64,000 nucleotides of DNA from Prevotella sp. (lineage in GTDB: Bacteria > Bacteroidota > Bacteroidia > Bacteroidales > Bacteroidaceae), in NCBI GenBank assembly GCA_024688365.1, contig JAILEG010000014.1, positions 1-64,000 of the forward strand, written 5' to 3'. This document shows positions 16,892 through 25,538 of this stretch, piece after piece. How positions within the stretch are numbered: the stretch's first letter is position 1; the number at the start of each line of letters is the position of its first letter. The position numbers were made by a program, and so were the translations under genes. The notes beneath the pieces are model-generated. The model searched no databases. It was not told where the DNA came from and was given only the letters and a program-made list of their open reading frames with translations.

Positions 16892-18397
16892 ATGGCAAAA
16901 AGATATTTGCTGGGACTTGACGTAGGCAGCAGCAGCGTGAAAGCATCATTGGTGGATGCCGACACGGGGCAGGTGGCTGCCGATGCTCATTTCCCTGAAC
17001 AGGAGGCTCCTATTATTGCCCTGGAGACAGGATGGGCAGAGCAGGAGCCTGATATGTGGTGGATCAACATGAAGCTTGCACTGGCCAAAGTCATGACTGA
17101 AGCCTCAGTCAAGGGAGAGGACATCAAGGCGGTCGGCATTTCTTACCAAATGCACGGACTGGTCTGTGTTGACCGGGAATTGAATGTGCTGCGTCCCAGC
17201 ATTATCTGGTGCGACTCACGTGCTGTGCCTTATGGCGGGAAAGCTTTTCATGACTTGGGAGAGGCGCGTTGTCTGCGGCATCTTCTCAATTCTCCCGGCA
17301 ACTTCACGGCAGCCAAGCTGGCATGGGTGAAGGATAATGAGCCCGATATATATGAGCGTGTCTATAAGGTCATGCTGCCTGGCGACTATATTGCCATGCG
17401 GCTGACAGGGACAGTCAACACTACGGTCAGTGGCCTGTCAGAGGGCATGTTCTGGGATTTCCGTGAAGGTTGCCCTGCCCAGTTCCTTCTTGACTACTGG
17501 GGACTGGATAAGGAGAAACTGGCTGATGTTGTGCCAACTTTCTCAGTCCAGTCAGAGGTAAGCAGGAGTGCTGCTGACGAGCTGGGCCTGAGGCCAGGCA
17601 CACCTGTAGCCTATCGTGCAGGTGACCAGCCCAACAATGCCTTGAGCCTGAACGTGTTTAATCCTGGCGAGATAGCCTCTACGGCTGGAACGTCAGGGGT
17701 TGTCTATGGTGTCTTGGGTGAGGTGAACTATGACCGTAAGAGCCGTGTGAATACCTTTGCCCATGTAAATCATACAGAGGAACAGACTCGTTTGGGTGTG
17801 CTGCTGTGCATCAATGGCACGGGTATTCTCAACGCATGGATGCGCCGCAATGCAGCATCTGACCTTAGCTATGCGCAGATGAACGACCTTGCCGCCACGG
17901 CTCCCGTTGGGGCAGGCGGTGTGATGGTCATCCCGTTTGGCAATGGTGCCGAACGGGTGCTGGAGAACCGTGAGCCAAAGTGTTCCATACACGGACTTAA
18001 CTTCACGCGTCATGACCGCTCCCACCTTCTCCGTGCCTCCCAAGAAGGTATAGTCTTCAGTTTCTGTTATGGTATGGAGGTCATGCGGCAAATGGGAATG
18101 GATATTCATAAGATTCATGCCGGGAAGGCTAATATGTTCCTAAGCCCTATATTCCGTGACACGCTGGCAGGTGTGAGCGGAGCCGATATTGAACTTTATG
18201 ATACAGATGGGGCTGCAGGAGCTGCCAAAGGTGCAGGTATAGGATGTGGCATATATAAGGACCATCATGAGGCTTTTGGCACTCTGAAACGGCTGATGGT
18301 GGTGCATTCTGATTCTTGTCATCATGAGGAATACCTGGATGCCTATGCTCACTGGAAGGCCCGTCTGCGGCAGTTGATGGCTGTGACGGTTTCCTGA
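16892..18397 (+). CDS. xylB: Xylulokinase
   Basis: A 501-residue FGGY-family sugar kinase that phosphorylates D-xylulose with ATP to xylulose-5-phosphate for the pentose phosphate pathway. The N-terminal ATPase-like phosphate motif LGLDVGSSSVKASLVD, the YQMHGLVCVD strand (about 86-95), the catalytic Asp in GDQPNNAL and the GTSGVVYG motif are present. The FGGY signature around RDTLAGVSGADIELYDTDGAAGAAKGAG is intact. It lies 99 nt before xylA, so the two form a xylBA unit. No transporter or XylR-type regulator gene is adjacent. Confidence 0.94.
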   Translation: MAKRYLLGLDVGSSSVKASLVDADTGQVAADAHFPEQEAPIIALETGWAEQEPDMWWINMKLALAKVMTEASVKGEDIKAVGISYQMHGLVCVDRELNVLRPSIIWCDSRAVPYGGKAFHDLGEARCLRHLLNSPGNFTAAKLAWVKDNEPDIYERVYKVMLPGDYIAMRLTGTVNTTVSGLSEGMFWDFREGCPAQFLLDYWGLDKEKLADVVPTFSVQSEVSRSAADELGLRPGTPVAYRAGDQPNNALSLNVFNPGEIASTAGTSGVVYGVLGEVNYDRKSRVNTFAHVNHTEEQTRLGVLLCINGTGILNAWMRRNAASDLSYAQMNDLAATAPVGAGGVMVIPFGNGAERVLENREPKCSIHGLNFTRHDRSHLLRASQEGIVFSFCYGMEVMRQMGMDIHKIHAGKANMFLSPIFRDTLAGVSGADIELYDTDGAAGAAKGAGIGCGIYKDHHEAFGTLKRLMVVHSDSCHHEEYLDAYAHWKARLRQLMAVTVS

Positions 18398-18496
18398 CCG
18401 CAGTAATTTCACCAGAGAGTACATCGAAGCACAGGGTGTCTCGTTCCATTTGGAGATAAAACAACAGTAAAAATTAAATCTAAATTCTGAACAATT

Positions 18497-19816
18497 ATGG
18501 TAAAAGAGTATTTTCCCAACATCGGTAAGATTCCTTTTGAAGGGACTAAGAGTAAGAATCCAATGGCATTTCATTACTATGAGCCAGAGCGTGTGGTAAT
18601 GGGCAAGAAGATGGAGGATTGGCTGAAGTTCGCTATGGCATGGTGGCACACCTTGGGAGATGCCAGCGGTGACCAGTTTGGCGGACAGACCCGCAGCTAT
18701 GAGTGGGATACGGCTGATTCAACTCTGCAGCGTGCCAAGGACAAGATGGACGCAGGTTTTGAATTGATGGACAAGTTAGGTATTCGCTATTTTTGCTTCC
18801 ATGATGTTGACCTTTGCGACCCGTCAGATAATATTGCTGAATATGAGCAGAACATGGCAGCCATTACCGACTATGCGCTGGAAAAGATGAAGGAGTATGA
18901 TAAGATTCATCTGCTTTGGGGTACGGCGAATGTATTCAGTCACAAGCGTTTCATGAATGGTGCGGCAACTAATCCCAACTTTGATGTGGTAGCCCGCGCC
19001 GCTGTCCAGATTAAGAATGCTATTGATGCAACCGTCAAGTTGGGTGGTCAGAATTATGTGTTCTGGGGTGGTCGTGAAGGCTATTCTTCATTGCTGAACA
19101 CGCAGATGCAGCGTGAGAAGGACCACTTGGCAAAGATGCTGACGGCTGCCCGTGACTATGCTCGTGCCAAGGGATTCAAGGGTACATTCCTGATCGAGCC
19201 GAAGCCAATGGAGCCAACCAAGCACCAGTATGATGTGGATGTAGAGACTGTCATCGGCTTCCTCCGTGCCAATGGACTGGACAAGGACTTCAAGGTGAAC
19301 ATAGAGGTGAACCATGCCACTCTTGCGGGCCATACCTTTGAGCACGAGTTGGCTGTGGCTGTAGACAATGGCATGTTAGGTTCTATTGATGCCAACCGTG
19401 GAGATGCCCAGAACGGGTGGGATACTGATCAGTTCCCAATAGACAACTTTGAACTGACACAAGCCATGATGCAGATTATCCGCAATGGTGGGCTGGGTAA
19501 TGGTGGCTCTAATTTTGATGCGAAGCTCCGCCGTAACTCAACTGATCCTGAGGACATCTTTATTGCCCACATCAGCGGTATGGATGCAATGGCACGTGCC
19601 CTGCTCAATGCGGCTGACATCATAGAGAACTCTCCCATCCCTTCAATGGTCAAGGAGCGCTATGCGAGCTTTGATGCTGGTGAGGGCAAACGGTTCGAGG
19701 AAGGCAGGATGTCGCTGGAGGAACTGGCTGACTATGCCAAGACGCATGATGAGCCAAAACAGATCTCCGGCAAGCAGGAACTTTATGAGACAATAGTTGC
19801 CTTATATGCGAAATAA
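18497..19816 (+). CDS. xylA: Xylose isomerase
   Basis: A 439-residue cytoplasmic TIM-barrel enzyme that interconverts D-xylose and D-xylulose using two divalent metals; the length fits the class II (long) type. Landmarks: FCFHDVDLCDP with the catalytic His, WGGREGYSSLLNT, IEPKPMEPTKHQYD with metal ligands, VNIEVNHATLAGHTFEHEL and GSIDANRGD. It is the second gene of the xylBA unit and ends 40 nt before a strong intrinsic terminator. Confidence 0.97.
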   Translation: MVKEYFPNIGKIPFEGTKSKNPMAFHYYEPERVVMGKKMEDWLKFAMAWWHTLGDASGDQFGGQTRSYEWDTADSTLQRAKDKMDAGFELMDKLGIRYFCFHDVDLCDPSDNIAEYEQNMAAITDYALEKMKEYDKIHLLWGTANVFSHKRFMNGAATNPNFDVVARAAVQIKNAIDATVKLGGQNYVFWGGREGYSSLLNTQMQREKDHLAKMLTAARDYARAKGFKGTFLIEPKPMEPTKHQYDVDVETVIGFLRANGLDKDFKVNIEVNHATLAGHTFEHELAVAVDNGMLGSIDANRGDAQNGWDTDQFPIDNFELTQAMMQIIRNGGLGNGGSNFDAKLRRNSTDPEDIFIAHISGMDAMARALLNAADIIENSPIPSMVKERYASFDAGEGKRFEEGRMSLEELADYAKTHDEPKQISGKQELYETIVALYAK

Positions 19817-19854
19817 GCACGGCAATGTAATTGTTTGCACAGGATAAACAAGAA

Positions 19855-19889
19855 AAAGGCGGCCAATCGGTCGCCTTTGTTCTTTTTTA
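19855..19889 (+). terminator. Intrinsic terminator after xylA
   Basis: A 10-bp stem AAAGGCGGCC / GGTCGCCTTT with an AATC loop and a T-rich tail (tgttctttttt). Confidence 0.85.
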
Positions 19890-19893
19890 TTTG

Positions 19894-19901
19894 TACATTT
19901 G
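19894..19901 (+). promoter_or_regulatory. Promoter -7 element for the mannose-1-phosphate guanylyltransferase
   Basis: TACATTTG, 30 nt before the ATG at 19932 and directly after the xylA terminator tail. Confidence 0.65.
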
Positions 19902-19931
19902 CAACTATATTCATTTGAAGAGCATAAAACT

Positions 19932-20999
19932 ATGGCACAGACGGATAATCATCTTGTCATCATGGCAGGAGGCGTGGGCAGCAGATTTTGGCCTATGAGT
20001 ACGGCAGAGCGCCCTAAGCAGTTTATTGACGTGCTGGGAGTGGGGAAGTCACTCATCCAGCTGACCTATGACCGCTTTGCAGGTGTTGTCCCATCAGACA
20101 ATGTCTGGGTGGTGACCAATCAGAAGTATGTCACCCTGGTGCATGAACAGCTACCGGATATTCCAGTCAGCCACATTCTGAGTGAGCCTTGCCGCCGCAA
20201 TACGGCTCCCTGCATTGCCTATGTGAGCTGGCGTATAAAGAAGGAGAATCCGAAAGCCAACATTGTAGTCTCGCCCAGCGACCATATTGTCACCGCCCCT
20301 GAGGAGTTCCGGCGGGTGATAACGAACTGTCTGAAATTCACGGCGGAGACGGATGCCATCGTAACTCTGGGTATGAGACCGACCCGTCCCGAGACTGGAT
20401 ATGGCTATATCCAGGCTGACCTGTCAACGGCTTCAGCCCGCAACAAGGAGATTTTCCGTGTTGATCAGTTCCGTGAGAAGCCCGATCTTTCAACTGCCAT
20501 CCGTTACACACAGCAGAACAACTTCTTCTGGAATGCAGGTATCTTCATCTGGAGTGCGTCAACGATTGTCAATGCTTTCCGTATTTACCAGCCAAGCGTT
20601 GCCCGTATCTTTGAGCATATCATGGATGTCTTGGGTACGGAGGATGAGCAGCGCGTCATTGATGAGGTTTACCCGGAGTGTGAGAATATCTCGGTTGACT
20701 ATGCTATCATGGAGAAAGCTGAGGAGATATTCGTCTGTCCGGCCGATTTTGGCTGGAGTGACCTAGGCACATGGGGCTCGCTTTATGCGCAGACGCAGCG
20801 TGACCTTTACGGCAATGCCATCATAGGGCAGAATGTGCAGCTCTTCGACAGCAAGGACTGTATAGTGCATACCACCGAGGAGCGGAAGGTGGTTATCCAG
20901 GGGCTGGATGGATATATTGTGGCTGAGAAGGATGGAACGCTGCTTATCTGCAAACTGTCAGACGAGCAGCGTATCAAGCAGTTCTCGGGGGAAGGATAG
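19932..20999 (+). CDS. Mannose-1-phosphate guanylyltransferase
   Basis: A 355-residue nucleotidyltransferase that makes GDP-mannose from mannose-1-phosphate and GTP for surface glycans. The nucleotide-binding signature VIMAGGVGSRFWPMSTAERPKQF is near the N-terminus. SEPCRRNTAPCIAY, PSDHIV, RPETGYGYIQ and the FWNAGIFIW catalytic region follow. It lacks the fused isomerase domain of ManC/AlgA, so it is the single-function type. The start is the ATG after the promoter at 19894, not the track ATG at 19899 that overlaps it. A small membrane ORF and a phytase-like gene follow on the same strand. Confidence 0.9.
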   Translation: MAQTDNHLVIMAGGVGSRFWPMSTAERPKQFIDVLGVGKSLIQLTYDRFAGVVPSDNVWVVTNQKYVTLVHEQLPDIPVSHILSEPCRRNTAPCIAYVSWRIKKENPKANIVVSPSDHIVTAPEEFRRVITNCLKFTAETDAIVTLGMRPTRPETGYGYIQADLSTASARNKEIFRVDQFREKPDLSTAIRYTQQNNFFWNAGIFIWSASTIVNAFRIYQPSVARIFEHIMDVLGTEDEQRVIDEVYPECENISVDYAIMEKAEEIFVCPADFGWSDLGTWGSLYAQTQRDLYGNAIIGQNVQLFDSKDCIVHTTEERKVVIQGLDGYIVAEKDGTLLICKLSDEQRIKQFSGEG

Positions 21000-21034
21000 C
21001 ATCCTTACCCCCTGTTTATCTTGTTTGAGAGGAA

Positions 21035-21197
21035 ATGGGTAAGAGAGGTCCCGTAAAAGTGAGGAGGCAACAGACTTACGGTACTTGCGATATTCATTTT
21101 ATGTGTGGGAATAGTTGCCCTTGGTATAGCAGCAGCTGTTATATCATGGATTGAGGGTAGGTATTCCTACTCATCGCTAATGATGATGAATGACTGA
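21035..21197 (+). pseudogene. Small single-pass membrane protein ORF, apparently frameshifted
   Basis: Too short for the ORF track. A basic N-terminus is read from the ATG at 21035 (MGKRGPVKVRRQQ). One frame over, from about 21075, a perfect membrane segment appears (LTVLAIFILCVGIVALGIAA), then a short tail ending in TGA at 21195-21197. That stop abuts the ATG of the next gene at 21198, as expected for a coupled upstream gene. No ATG opens the hydrophobic frame, so the two parts seem to be one roughly 53-residue protein split by a +1 shift, either a mutation, a sequencing error or recoding. Alternatively a non-AUG start is used after GAGGAGG at 21061-21067. Function unknown. Confidence 0.4.
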
Positions 21198-22220
21198 ATG
21201 GTGAAAATCAGATGTGTTCTCCTTTTTATTGCCAGCCTGCCTACGATGGTCTGGGCACAGATGTCCCCGTTCGTCAGGCTCAACCCGCAACATCATTTCT
21301 CCCACTATGTCCCTAAGGGGAACTACAGTGGGTTGACATGGCTTGGGGCTGACCGTTATGCTCTTGTATCAGATAAGGCTCCCCAAAGTGGATTTTTCGT
21401 CTTCCGTATTCAGACAGATTCGGTCAGTGGCGATATTATTGACGTGCGTTCGGAGGGGTTCCGATCGTCGGACGATACCAATCATGATGAGGAGGACATT
21501 GTTTTTTTCAGTAAGGACAGTACCTTATTTGTTTCCCGTGAGGGTGACAACAGGATTGTTGAGTGCAGGATGGATGGAAGGCTGACAGGAAGGGAGCTGT
21601 CTGTCCCTCGTGTCTTTGAGGGGACTACACGGCAATATGGGTTTGAAGGCCTTACCTATAATGCCGAGACTCGCCTCTTTTGGACAATCTCAGAGAGTAC
21701 GCTGAAAGGCGATGGTATGCAGGCAGACTATAATAACAGGATAGCGAATAGGCTTCGCTTGCAGAGTTTTGATGAGGCTTTCATGTCCCAGCAGCAGTAT
21801 GCCTATCTGATGGATGCTCCCCAGCAGCATGCCTCGGCATCCGTTTATGCAATGGGAGTGCCGGCTCTGGCCGCCTTGGATGATGGCCGCCTGCTGGTGC
21901 TGGAGCGCGAGTTTCTGGTCACATCGTGCAAGTTGGGCTCATTTGTTGTCAATAAGCTGTTCTGTGTCAATCCTCTTGTTGAGAAGCCTGTCAGTGCAGA
22001 TGCTCCTTTGACAGCGGAGTCTGCTTATATGCAGAAGTCACTTCTTGTCGAATGGAAGACCTCACTTACTTTTTTCCGGCAGAATCTGGCTAACTATGAG
22101 GGGATGTGCCTTGGTCCGAGGTTGGTTGATGGCAGTCAGGTTATCGTACTGTGTGCCGACAGTCAGAATCAGTATGGTGGTGTGTTGCGCGACTGGTTCC
22201 GTACTGTTGTCATCCGCTGA
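21198..22220 (+). CDS. Exported esterase-like phytase-family protein
   Basis: A 340-residue protein with a signal peptide at 1-20 (ending TMVWAQ). The mature chain looks like a beta-propeller: YSGLTWLGADRYALVSDKA, EDIVFFSKDSTLFVSREGDNRIVE, GFEGLTYNAETRLFWTISES, ALDDGRLLVLEREF and YEGMCLGPRLVDGSQVIVLCADS. These repeats match the esterase-like-activity-of-phytase family (PF13449-like). It probably acts in the periplasm or on the surface; whether the substrate is a phosphomonoester is inference. Its ATG follows the stop of the small membrane ORF without a gap. Confidence 0.8.
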   Translation: MVKIRCVLLFIASLPTMVWAQMSPFVRLNPQHHFSHYVPKGNYSGLTWLGADRYALVSDKAPQSGFFVFRIQTDSVSGDIIDVRSEGFRSSDDTNHDEEDIVFFSKDSTLFVSREGDNRIVECRMDGRLTGRELSVPRVFEGTTRQYGFEGLTYNAETRLFWTISESTLKGDGMQADYNNRIANRLRLQSFDEAFMSQQQYAYLMDAPQQHASASVYAMGVPALAALDDGRLLVLEREFLVTSCKLGSFVVNKLFCVNPLVEKPVSADAPLTAESAYMQKSLLVEWKTSLTFFRQNLANYEGMCLGPRLVDGSQVIVLCADSQNQYGGVLRDWFRTVVIR

Positions 22221-22245
22221 TCACCTCGTTCTTTTCCAAAAACTG

Positions 22246-22842
22246 TCAATTAATAGGGTTTCCTCCCGGTTGATGCCATGCACCAAATAAGTTTTCCTCA
22301 ATGTAGGAATTGTTTCTGAAGAGAAAAACTTTCGGCTCAACATCGAACAGGAATCCTTTTATGGAGCTTCGTTCTTCCCACACTGTAGGTGAGGAGGCGA
22401 TGAACTCATCGTATCGCATCACTAACTGCCGCCTGTCTGTGTTATTTAAATGCAGATGCATTCTGGTTCTGTTTGACCTGGGATTGAGAATGACAATGTC
22501 CCCAACAAGGTCAAAGACATAGACATATCCTTTATAGGTACAGAATCTTATAGGCTTATAGGCTTGGTAGGGATGTTGCTTTGCGGAGCTGAGTTGCTTG
22601 TGTTCAAACCACCACGCACCGTAGTCACCAATTCTCATGGGACAGGCTTTACCGTTGAACAGTATATATGCCTCAGCAATCTCTTTCAGTTTGTTCGGTC
22701 TGTCCGGCCTGTATTCCCATTCTTTCCTGTGGAAAGAAGTCAATATCTCTTCCCTCAGCATAAGGAGTGCCTTGTCTTTCTTCCTGATTTTGCCAGTCAA
22801 GGAAAATATGGAAAGGATGAGTTTCTTAATATGATGAAGCAT
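22246..22842 (-). CDS. Hypothetical protein, 198 aa
   Basis: I do not recognise this protein. The track begins at a TTG; the ATG at 22842 (MLHHIKKLILSIFSLTG) is more plausible. After a basic amphipathic or hydrophobic N-terminus and a Lys/Arg-rich helix (GKIRKKDKALLMLREEIL), the centre contains aromatic-rich strands (MRIGDYGAWWFEH, IRFCTYKGYVYVFDLVGDIVIL) suggesting a small beta-rich globular domain. No catalytic motif is obvious. It is the last gene of the minus-strand run behind the sigma factor, 60 nt downstream, so co-expression is likely. Confidence 0.55.
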   Translation of the reverse strand: MLHHIKKLILSIFSLTGKIRKKDKALLMLREEILTSFHRKEWEYRPDRPNKLKEIAEAYILFNGKACPMRIGDYGAWWFEHKQLSSAKQHPYQAYKPIRFCTYKGYVYVFDLVGDIVILNPRSNRTRMHLHLNNTDRRQLVMRYDEFIASSPTVWEERSSIKGFLFDVEPKVFLFRNNSYIEENLFGAWHQPGGNPIN

Positions 22843-22902
22843 CTTATGCCTGCGATGAGATATGCCTGTTGTTGACAAGTTTCTTTGCCGATGTGCATAC
22901 TG

Positions 22903-23589
22903 TCATTTCAGCCGTTTGCGAAGCTTTCGCAGTGCCTTGTCACGTATCTGCCTTATGCGCTCACGTTTCAGCCCCATGTCCTCTGCAATCTCCGCCATTG
23001 TGTAATGCGCTCCTTTGAGCCCATAGATGTAAGTGATGACACGCTTCTCACGTGCATTGAGAATATCCATACCTTGCTGAATCTCAGCGTTCAGTATCTC
23101 GGCATTGAGATGTTCGTCAGCATGTGGGGCATTGTCATTCTCAAGGACGTGTTGCAAGGTGAAGTTGTTGCTGCTTCCTACCGGTACGGGTTGGTCGATG
23201 GAGATGGCATGCGAGCGCTTGTGCTCAAACTTACTTGTTTCTGTCTTGGGCAATTTGTAGAGTGCTGTCTGCTCCTTGAGAGCCTCTTCCATGGCTGTGC
23301 GGATGTAGGGAGCTGCGAAAAGGACGAAGCGGATGCCTTTGGATCCGTCGAACTTCTGGGCGGCATGCATCATGCCGATGTTGCCCTCGCTGATGAGGTC
23401 ATCCTCCTCCAGCCCGCGGTTGCGGTACTGGTGTGCCAGTGACACCACGAATTTCAAGTTGGCTTTGGTCAGTTTCTCCAAAGCCTTGGCATCACCAATC
23501 TTTATCTTTGCTGCCAGTGAACGCTCTTCATCGTCTGAGAGAAGCTGCTCCTGGGCTATTTCTTCCATGTATTTCTCGTTTGAAGCCAT
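22903..23589 (-). CDS. Divergent RpoD-type sigma-70 factor
   Basis: A 228-residue sigma factor that directs RNA polymerase to promoters. Regions 1.2-2 are at about 6-110 (YMEEIAQEQLLSDDEERSLAAKI, KANLKFVVSLAHQY, DLISEGNIGMMHAAQKFD), region 3 is at about 130-170, and region 4 is at the C-terminus (TMAEIAEDMGLKRERIRQI). Region 4.2 is well conserved. In region 2.3 the usual YAxWWIRQ is replaced by FAAPYIRTA, so the tryptophans used in promoter melting are missing. It is therefore probably an alternative group 2/3 sigma, not the housekeeping factor. It lies within a run glnS-TPR-dedA-sigma-hypothetical. Confidence 0.88.
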   Translation of the reverse strand: MASNEKYMEEIAQEQLLSDDEERSLAAKIKIGDAKALEKLTKANLKFVVSLAHQYRNRGLEEDDLISEGNIGMMHAAQKFDGSKGIRFVLFAAPYIRTAMEEALKEQTALYKLPKTETSKFEHKRSHAISIDQPVPVGSSNNFTLQHVLENDNAPHADEHLNAEILNAEIQQGMDILNAREKRVITYIYGLKGAHYTMAEIAEDMGLKRERIRQIRDKALRKLRKRLK

Positions 23590-23627
23590 AATCAGAAGTT
23601 TTTAGTCGGGTAAATAAAATGGATTTC

Positions 23628-24284
23628 TTACATCTTGTCGGGGTCAATGCCATCTTTGATGGCTTTCTTCCTCTTGATGAGCCACTTTGCCATGAACCAC
23701 ATGAGGGCTGCGGCAACCAGTATCATGATGCCGAACTTGATGTACTCGCCGTATTCCATTATCTTGTTATTGAGCTGATCCTCTGGTACGAAAGAGTGCA
23801 GATAATGTCCAAGTAGGGTAAGGATACAGTTCCATGCACCGGCACCGATGGTGGTGTAAAGTAGGAATTTCCAGTAGGTCATCTTGGCCAGTCCGGCAGG
23901 GATAGAGATAAGATGGCGGATGCCTGGCAGCAGTCTGCCTGTGATGGTGGCTACCATGCCGTGGTCATCAAAGTATTTCTCACTCTTTTCTACCTTCTCC
24001 TGGTTGAGCAGGCAGGCATGTCCCCACTTGCTGTTGGCAAACCTGTAGATAATGGGGCGGCCTAAATACCATCCTGCCAGATAGTTGATAGTGGCACCGC
24101 AGTCGGCTCCCAAAGTGGCGAAGAGGATGACGAGCCACATGTTGAGGTTTCCCCCGGCTGCATGATAGGCGGCTGGTGCGACAACCAGCTCTGACGGTAC
24201 GGGAATGACCGTACTCTCCAGTAGCATCAGAATGAAGATGGTGCCGTAGTTAAGTTGTGACAGGAGTGTTGTGATAAAGTTCAT
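23628..24284 (-). CDS. DedA/VTT-family inner-membrane protein
   Basis: A 218-residue membrane protein of the DedA (SNARE-associated/VTT) superfamily, members of which are implicated in undecaprenyl-phosphate or phospholipid translocation. Landmarks are the N-terminal re-entrant region ESTVIPVPSELVV, GADCGATINYLAGWYLGRP, and the family signature TGRLLPGIRHLISIPAGLAKM. Several membrane helices and a basic C-terminus (KWLIKRKKAIKD) are present. It lies between the TPR and sigma genes, with spacers of 45 and 38 nt. Confidence 0.88.
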   Translation of the reverse strand: MNFITTLLSQLNYGTIFILMLLESTVIPVPSELVVAPAAYHAAGGNLNMWLVILFATLGADCGATINYLAGWYLGRPIIYRFANSKWGHACLLNQEKVEKSEKYFDDHGMVATITGRLLPGIRHLISIPAGLAKMTYWKFLLYTTIGAGAWNCILTLLGHYLHSFVPEDQLNNKIMEYGEYIKFGIMILVAAALMWFMAKWLIKRKKAIKDGIDPDKM

Positions 24285-24329
24285 GATGAAAGTTGGATTG
24301 ATAAAAGTTTCGTTGGTTTATGCCGTCAG

Positions 24330-25520
24330 TCAGATGCTGATGGTGGGGTAGTCCTGTGGGTTGGTTCCCTCAGGATAGAGATCAGAGAGTACTTCCCTGC
24401 ACTCTTCAGGGTTGCGCTCGACGGCTGTATTCAGGTATTCTCGGTATTCCTCTTTCCTCTTCAGCTCATAGCAGCATCGTGCCAGATAGGCGAAGCCGAT
24501 GTCCCACTCGTCACTCAGAGCGGGCAGCAGATTGCTGAAGATGCGGTAGGCATACTCCACGTATCCGTTATCAAAAGCTGATATGGCAATATGGATGAGC
24601 GTGAGTGACTTGTCCCTTGACTCCGACAGTGCCAGTTGATAATGCTGTTGTGCCTCCAGTGCCTTGCCTTGGAAAAGGTAGATATGACCGATGGTGACAT
24701 CAATGACGCTCAGGTCAGCATTGTGGCAGAGCCGCTTGTATCGCTGGTAGTACTTCAGCGACTCCTCGTAGTTGCCAAGGGTGAAAAGCCCGTTAGCCTT
24801 GTTGAGGACAGCCTCATCGTCATCGGGATTGATGGCTATGGAGTATTCGCTGGAGGTGATGGAGTCCTGAATGTCATTCCGGAGAAACTGGCTCTGTGCC
24901 AGCTGGTTCCAGTAAGGTCCGGAGTAAGGGTCAGTGTCGAGCAGCTCATTGAAGATAGTCTCACTCTCCTCATACTTTCCGTGACTTTTCAGAATGCGTG
25001 CCTGCAGCTCCTTGTAGTCGTTCTCGCTGGTCATGGTCGACCGGGCCAACCATTTCTCGGCATAGTCCGTCTCCTCATAATCGGCGAAGAGGGCTGCAAC
25101 GTCAAGGATGAAGTCCTCACGGTCATCGTGGTCGATGGCGGTGTCATACTGTCCCTGCAGGAACACATCGGCTTCCTTAACCTTGTCATTGGCAATCATG
25201 ATCTCGGCTTTCAGGTACAGATAGTCCAGGTCAGTCTTGTCTATAATAGTCTCGGCAATCTCGTCAGCCAGCTGTGGGTTGTCATCAATGAGCAGTGCCA
25301 TGCGTGCCTTGAACGCCAAGGGAGCTGTTGCGGTGGGATACATGTGGACAGCATAATCGGCAGCTTCAAGGGCTTTTTCCTCCTTGCCCAGGGCATGGAA
25401 GTATTCGGCAACATCAGTCAGTTCCTCAGGATCGGGGAACTCGCTGATGTTACCTTTCCGCAACTCTTCGTAATTACGGAGCAGTTGCTTGAACTTATCG
25501 CTGTGATAGTAGATGTCCAA
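24330..25520 (-). CDS. TPR-repeat protein
   Basis: A 396-residue cytoplasmic protein made almost entirely of tetratricopeptide-like repeats, for example ALEAADYAVHMYPTATAPLA, NQLAQSQFLRNDIQDSITSS and NKANGLFTLGNYEESLKYYQ. Such solenoids scaffold protein partners; no catalytic domain is visible. The start is a TTG, because an in-frame TGA lies two codons upstream and no ATG occurs nearby. It begins 18 nt after glnS, so the two are co-transcribed. Partner unknown. Confidence 0.8.
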   Translation of the reverse strand: MDIYYHSDKFKQLLRNYEELRKGNISEFPDPEELTDVAEYFHALGKEEKALEAADYAVHMYPTATAPLAFKARMALLIDDNPQLADEIAETIIDKTDLDYLYLKAEIMIANDKVKEADVFLQGQYDTAIDHDDREDFILDVAALFADYEETDYAEKWLARSTMTSENDYKELQARILKSHGKYEESETIFNELLDTDPYSGPYWNQLAQSQFLRNDIQDSITSSEYSIAINPDDDEAVLNKANGLFTLGNYEESLKYYQRYKRLCHNADLSVIDVTIGHIYLFQGKALEAQQHYQLALSESRDKSLTLIHIAISAFDNGYVEYAYRIFSNLLPALSDEWDIGFAYLARCCYELKRKEEYREYLNTAVERNPEECREVLSDLYPEGTNPQDYPTISI

Positions 25521-25538
25521 TGTTCACAGTCTTTCGTT

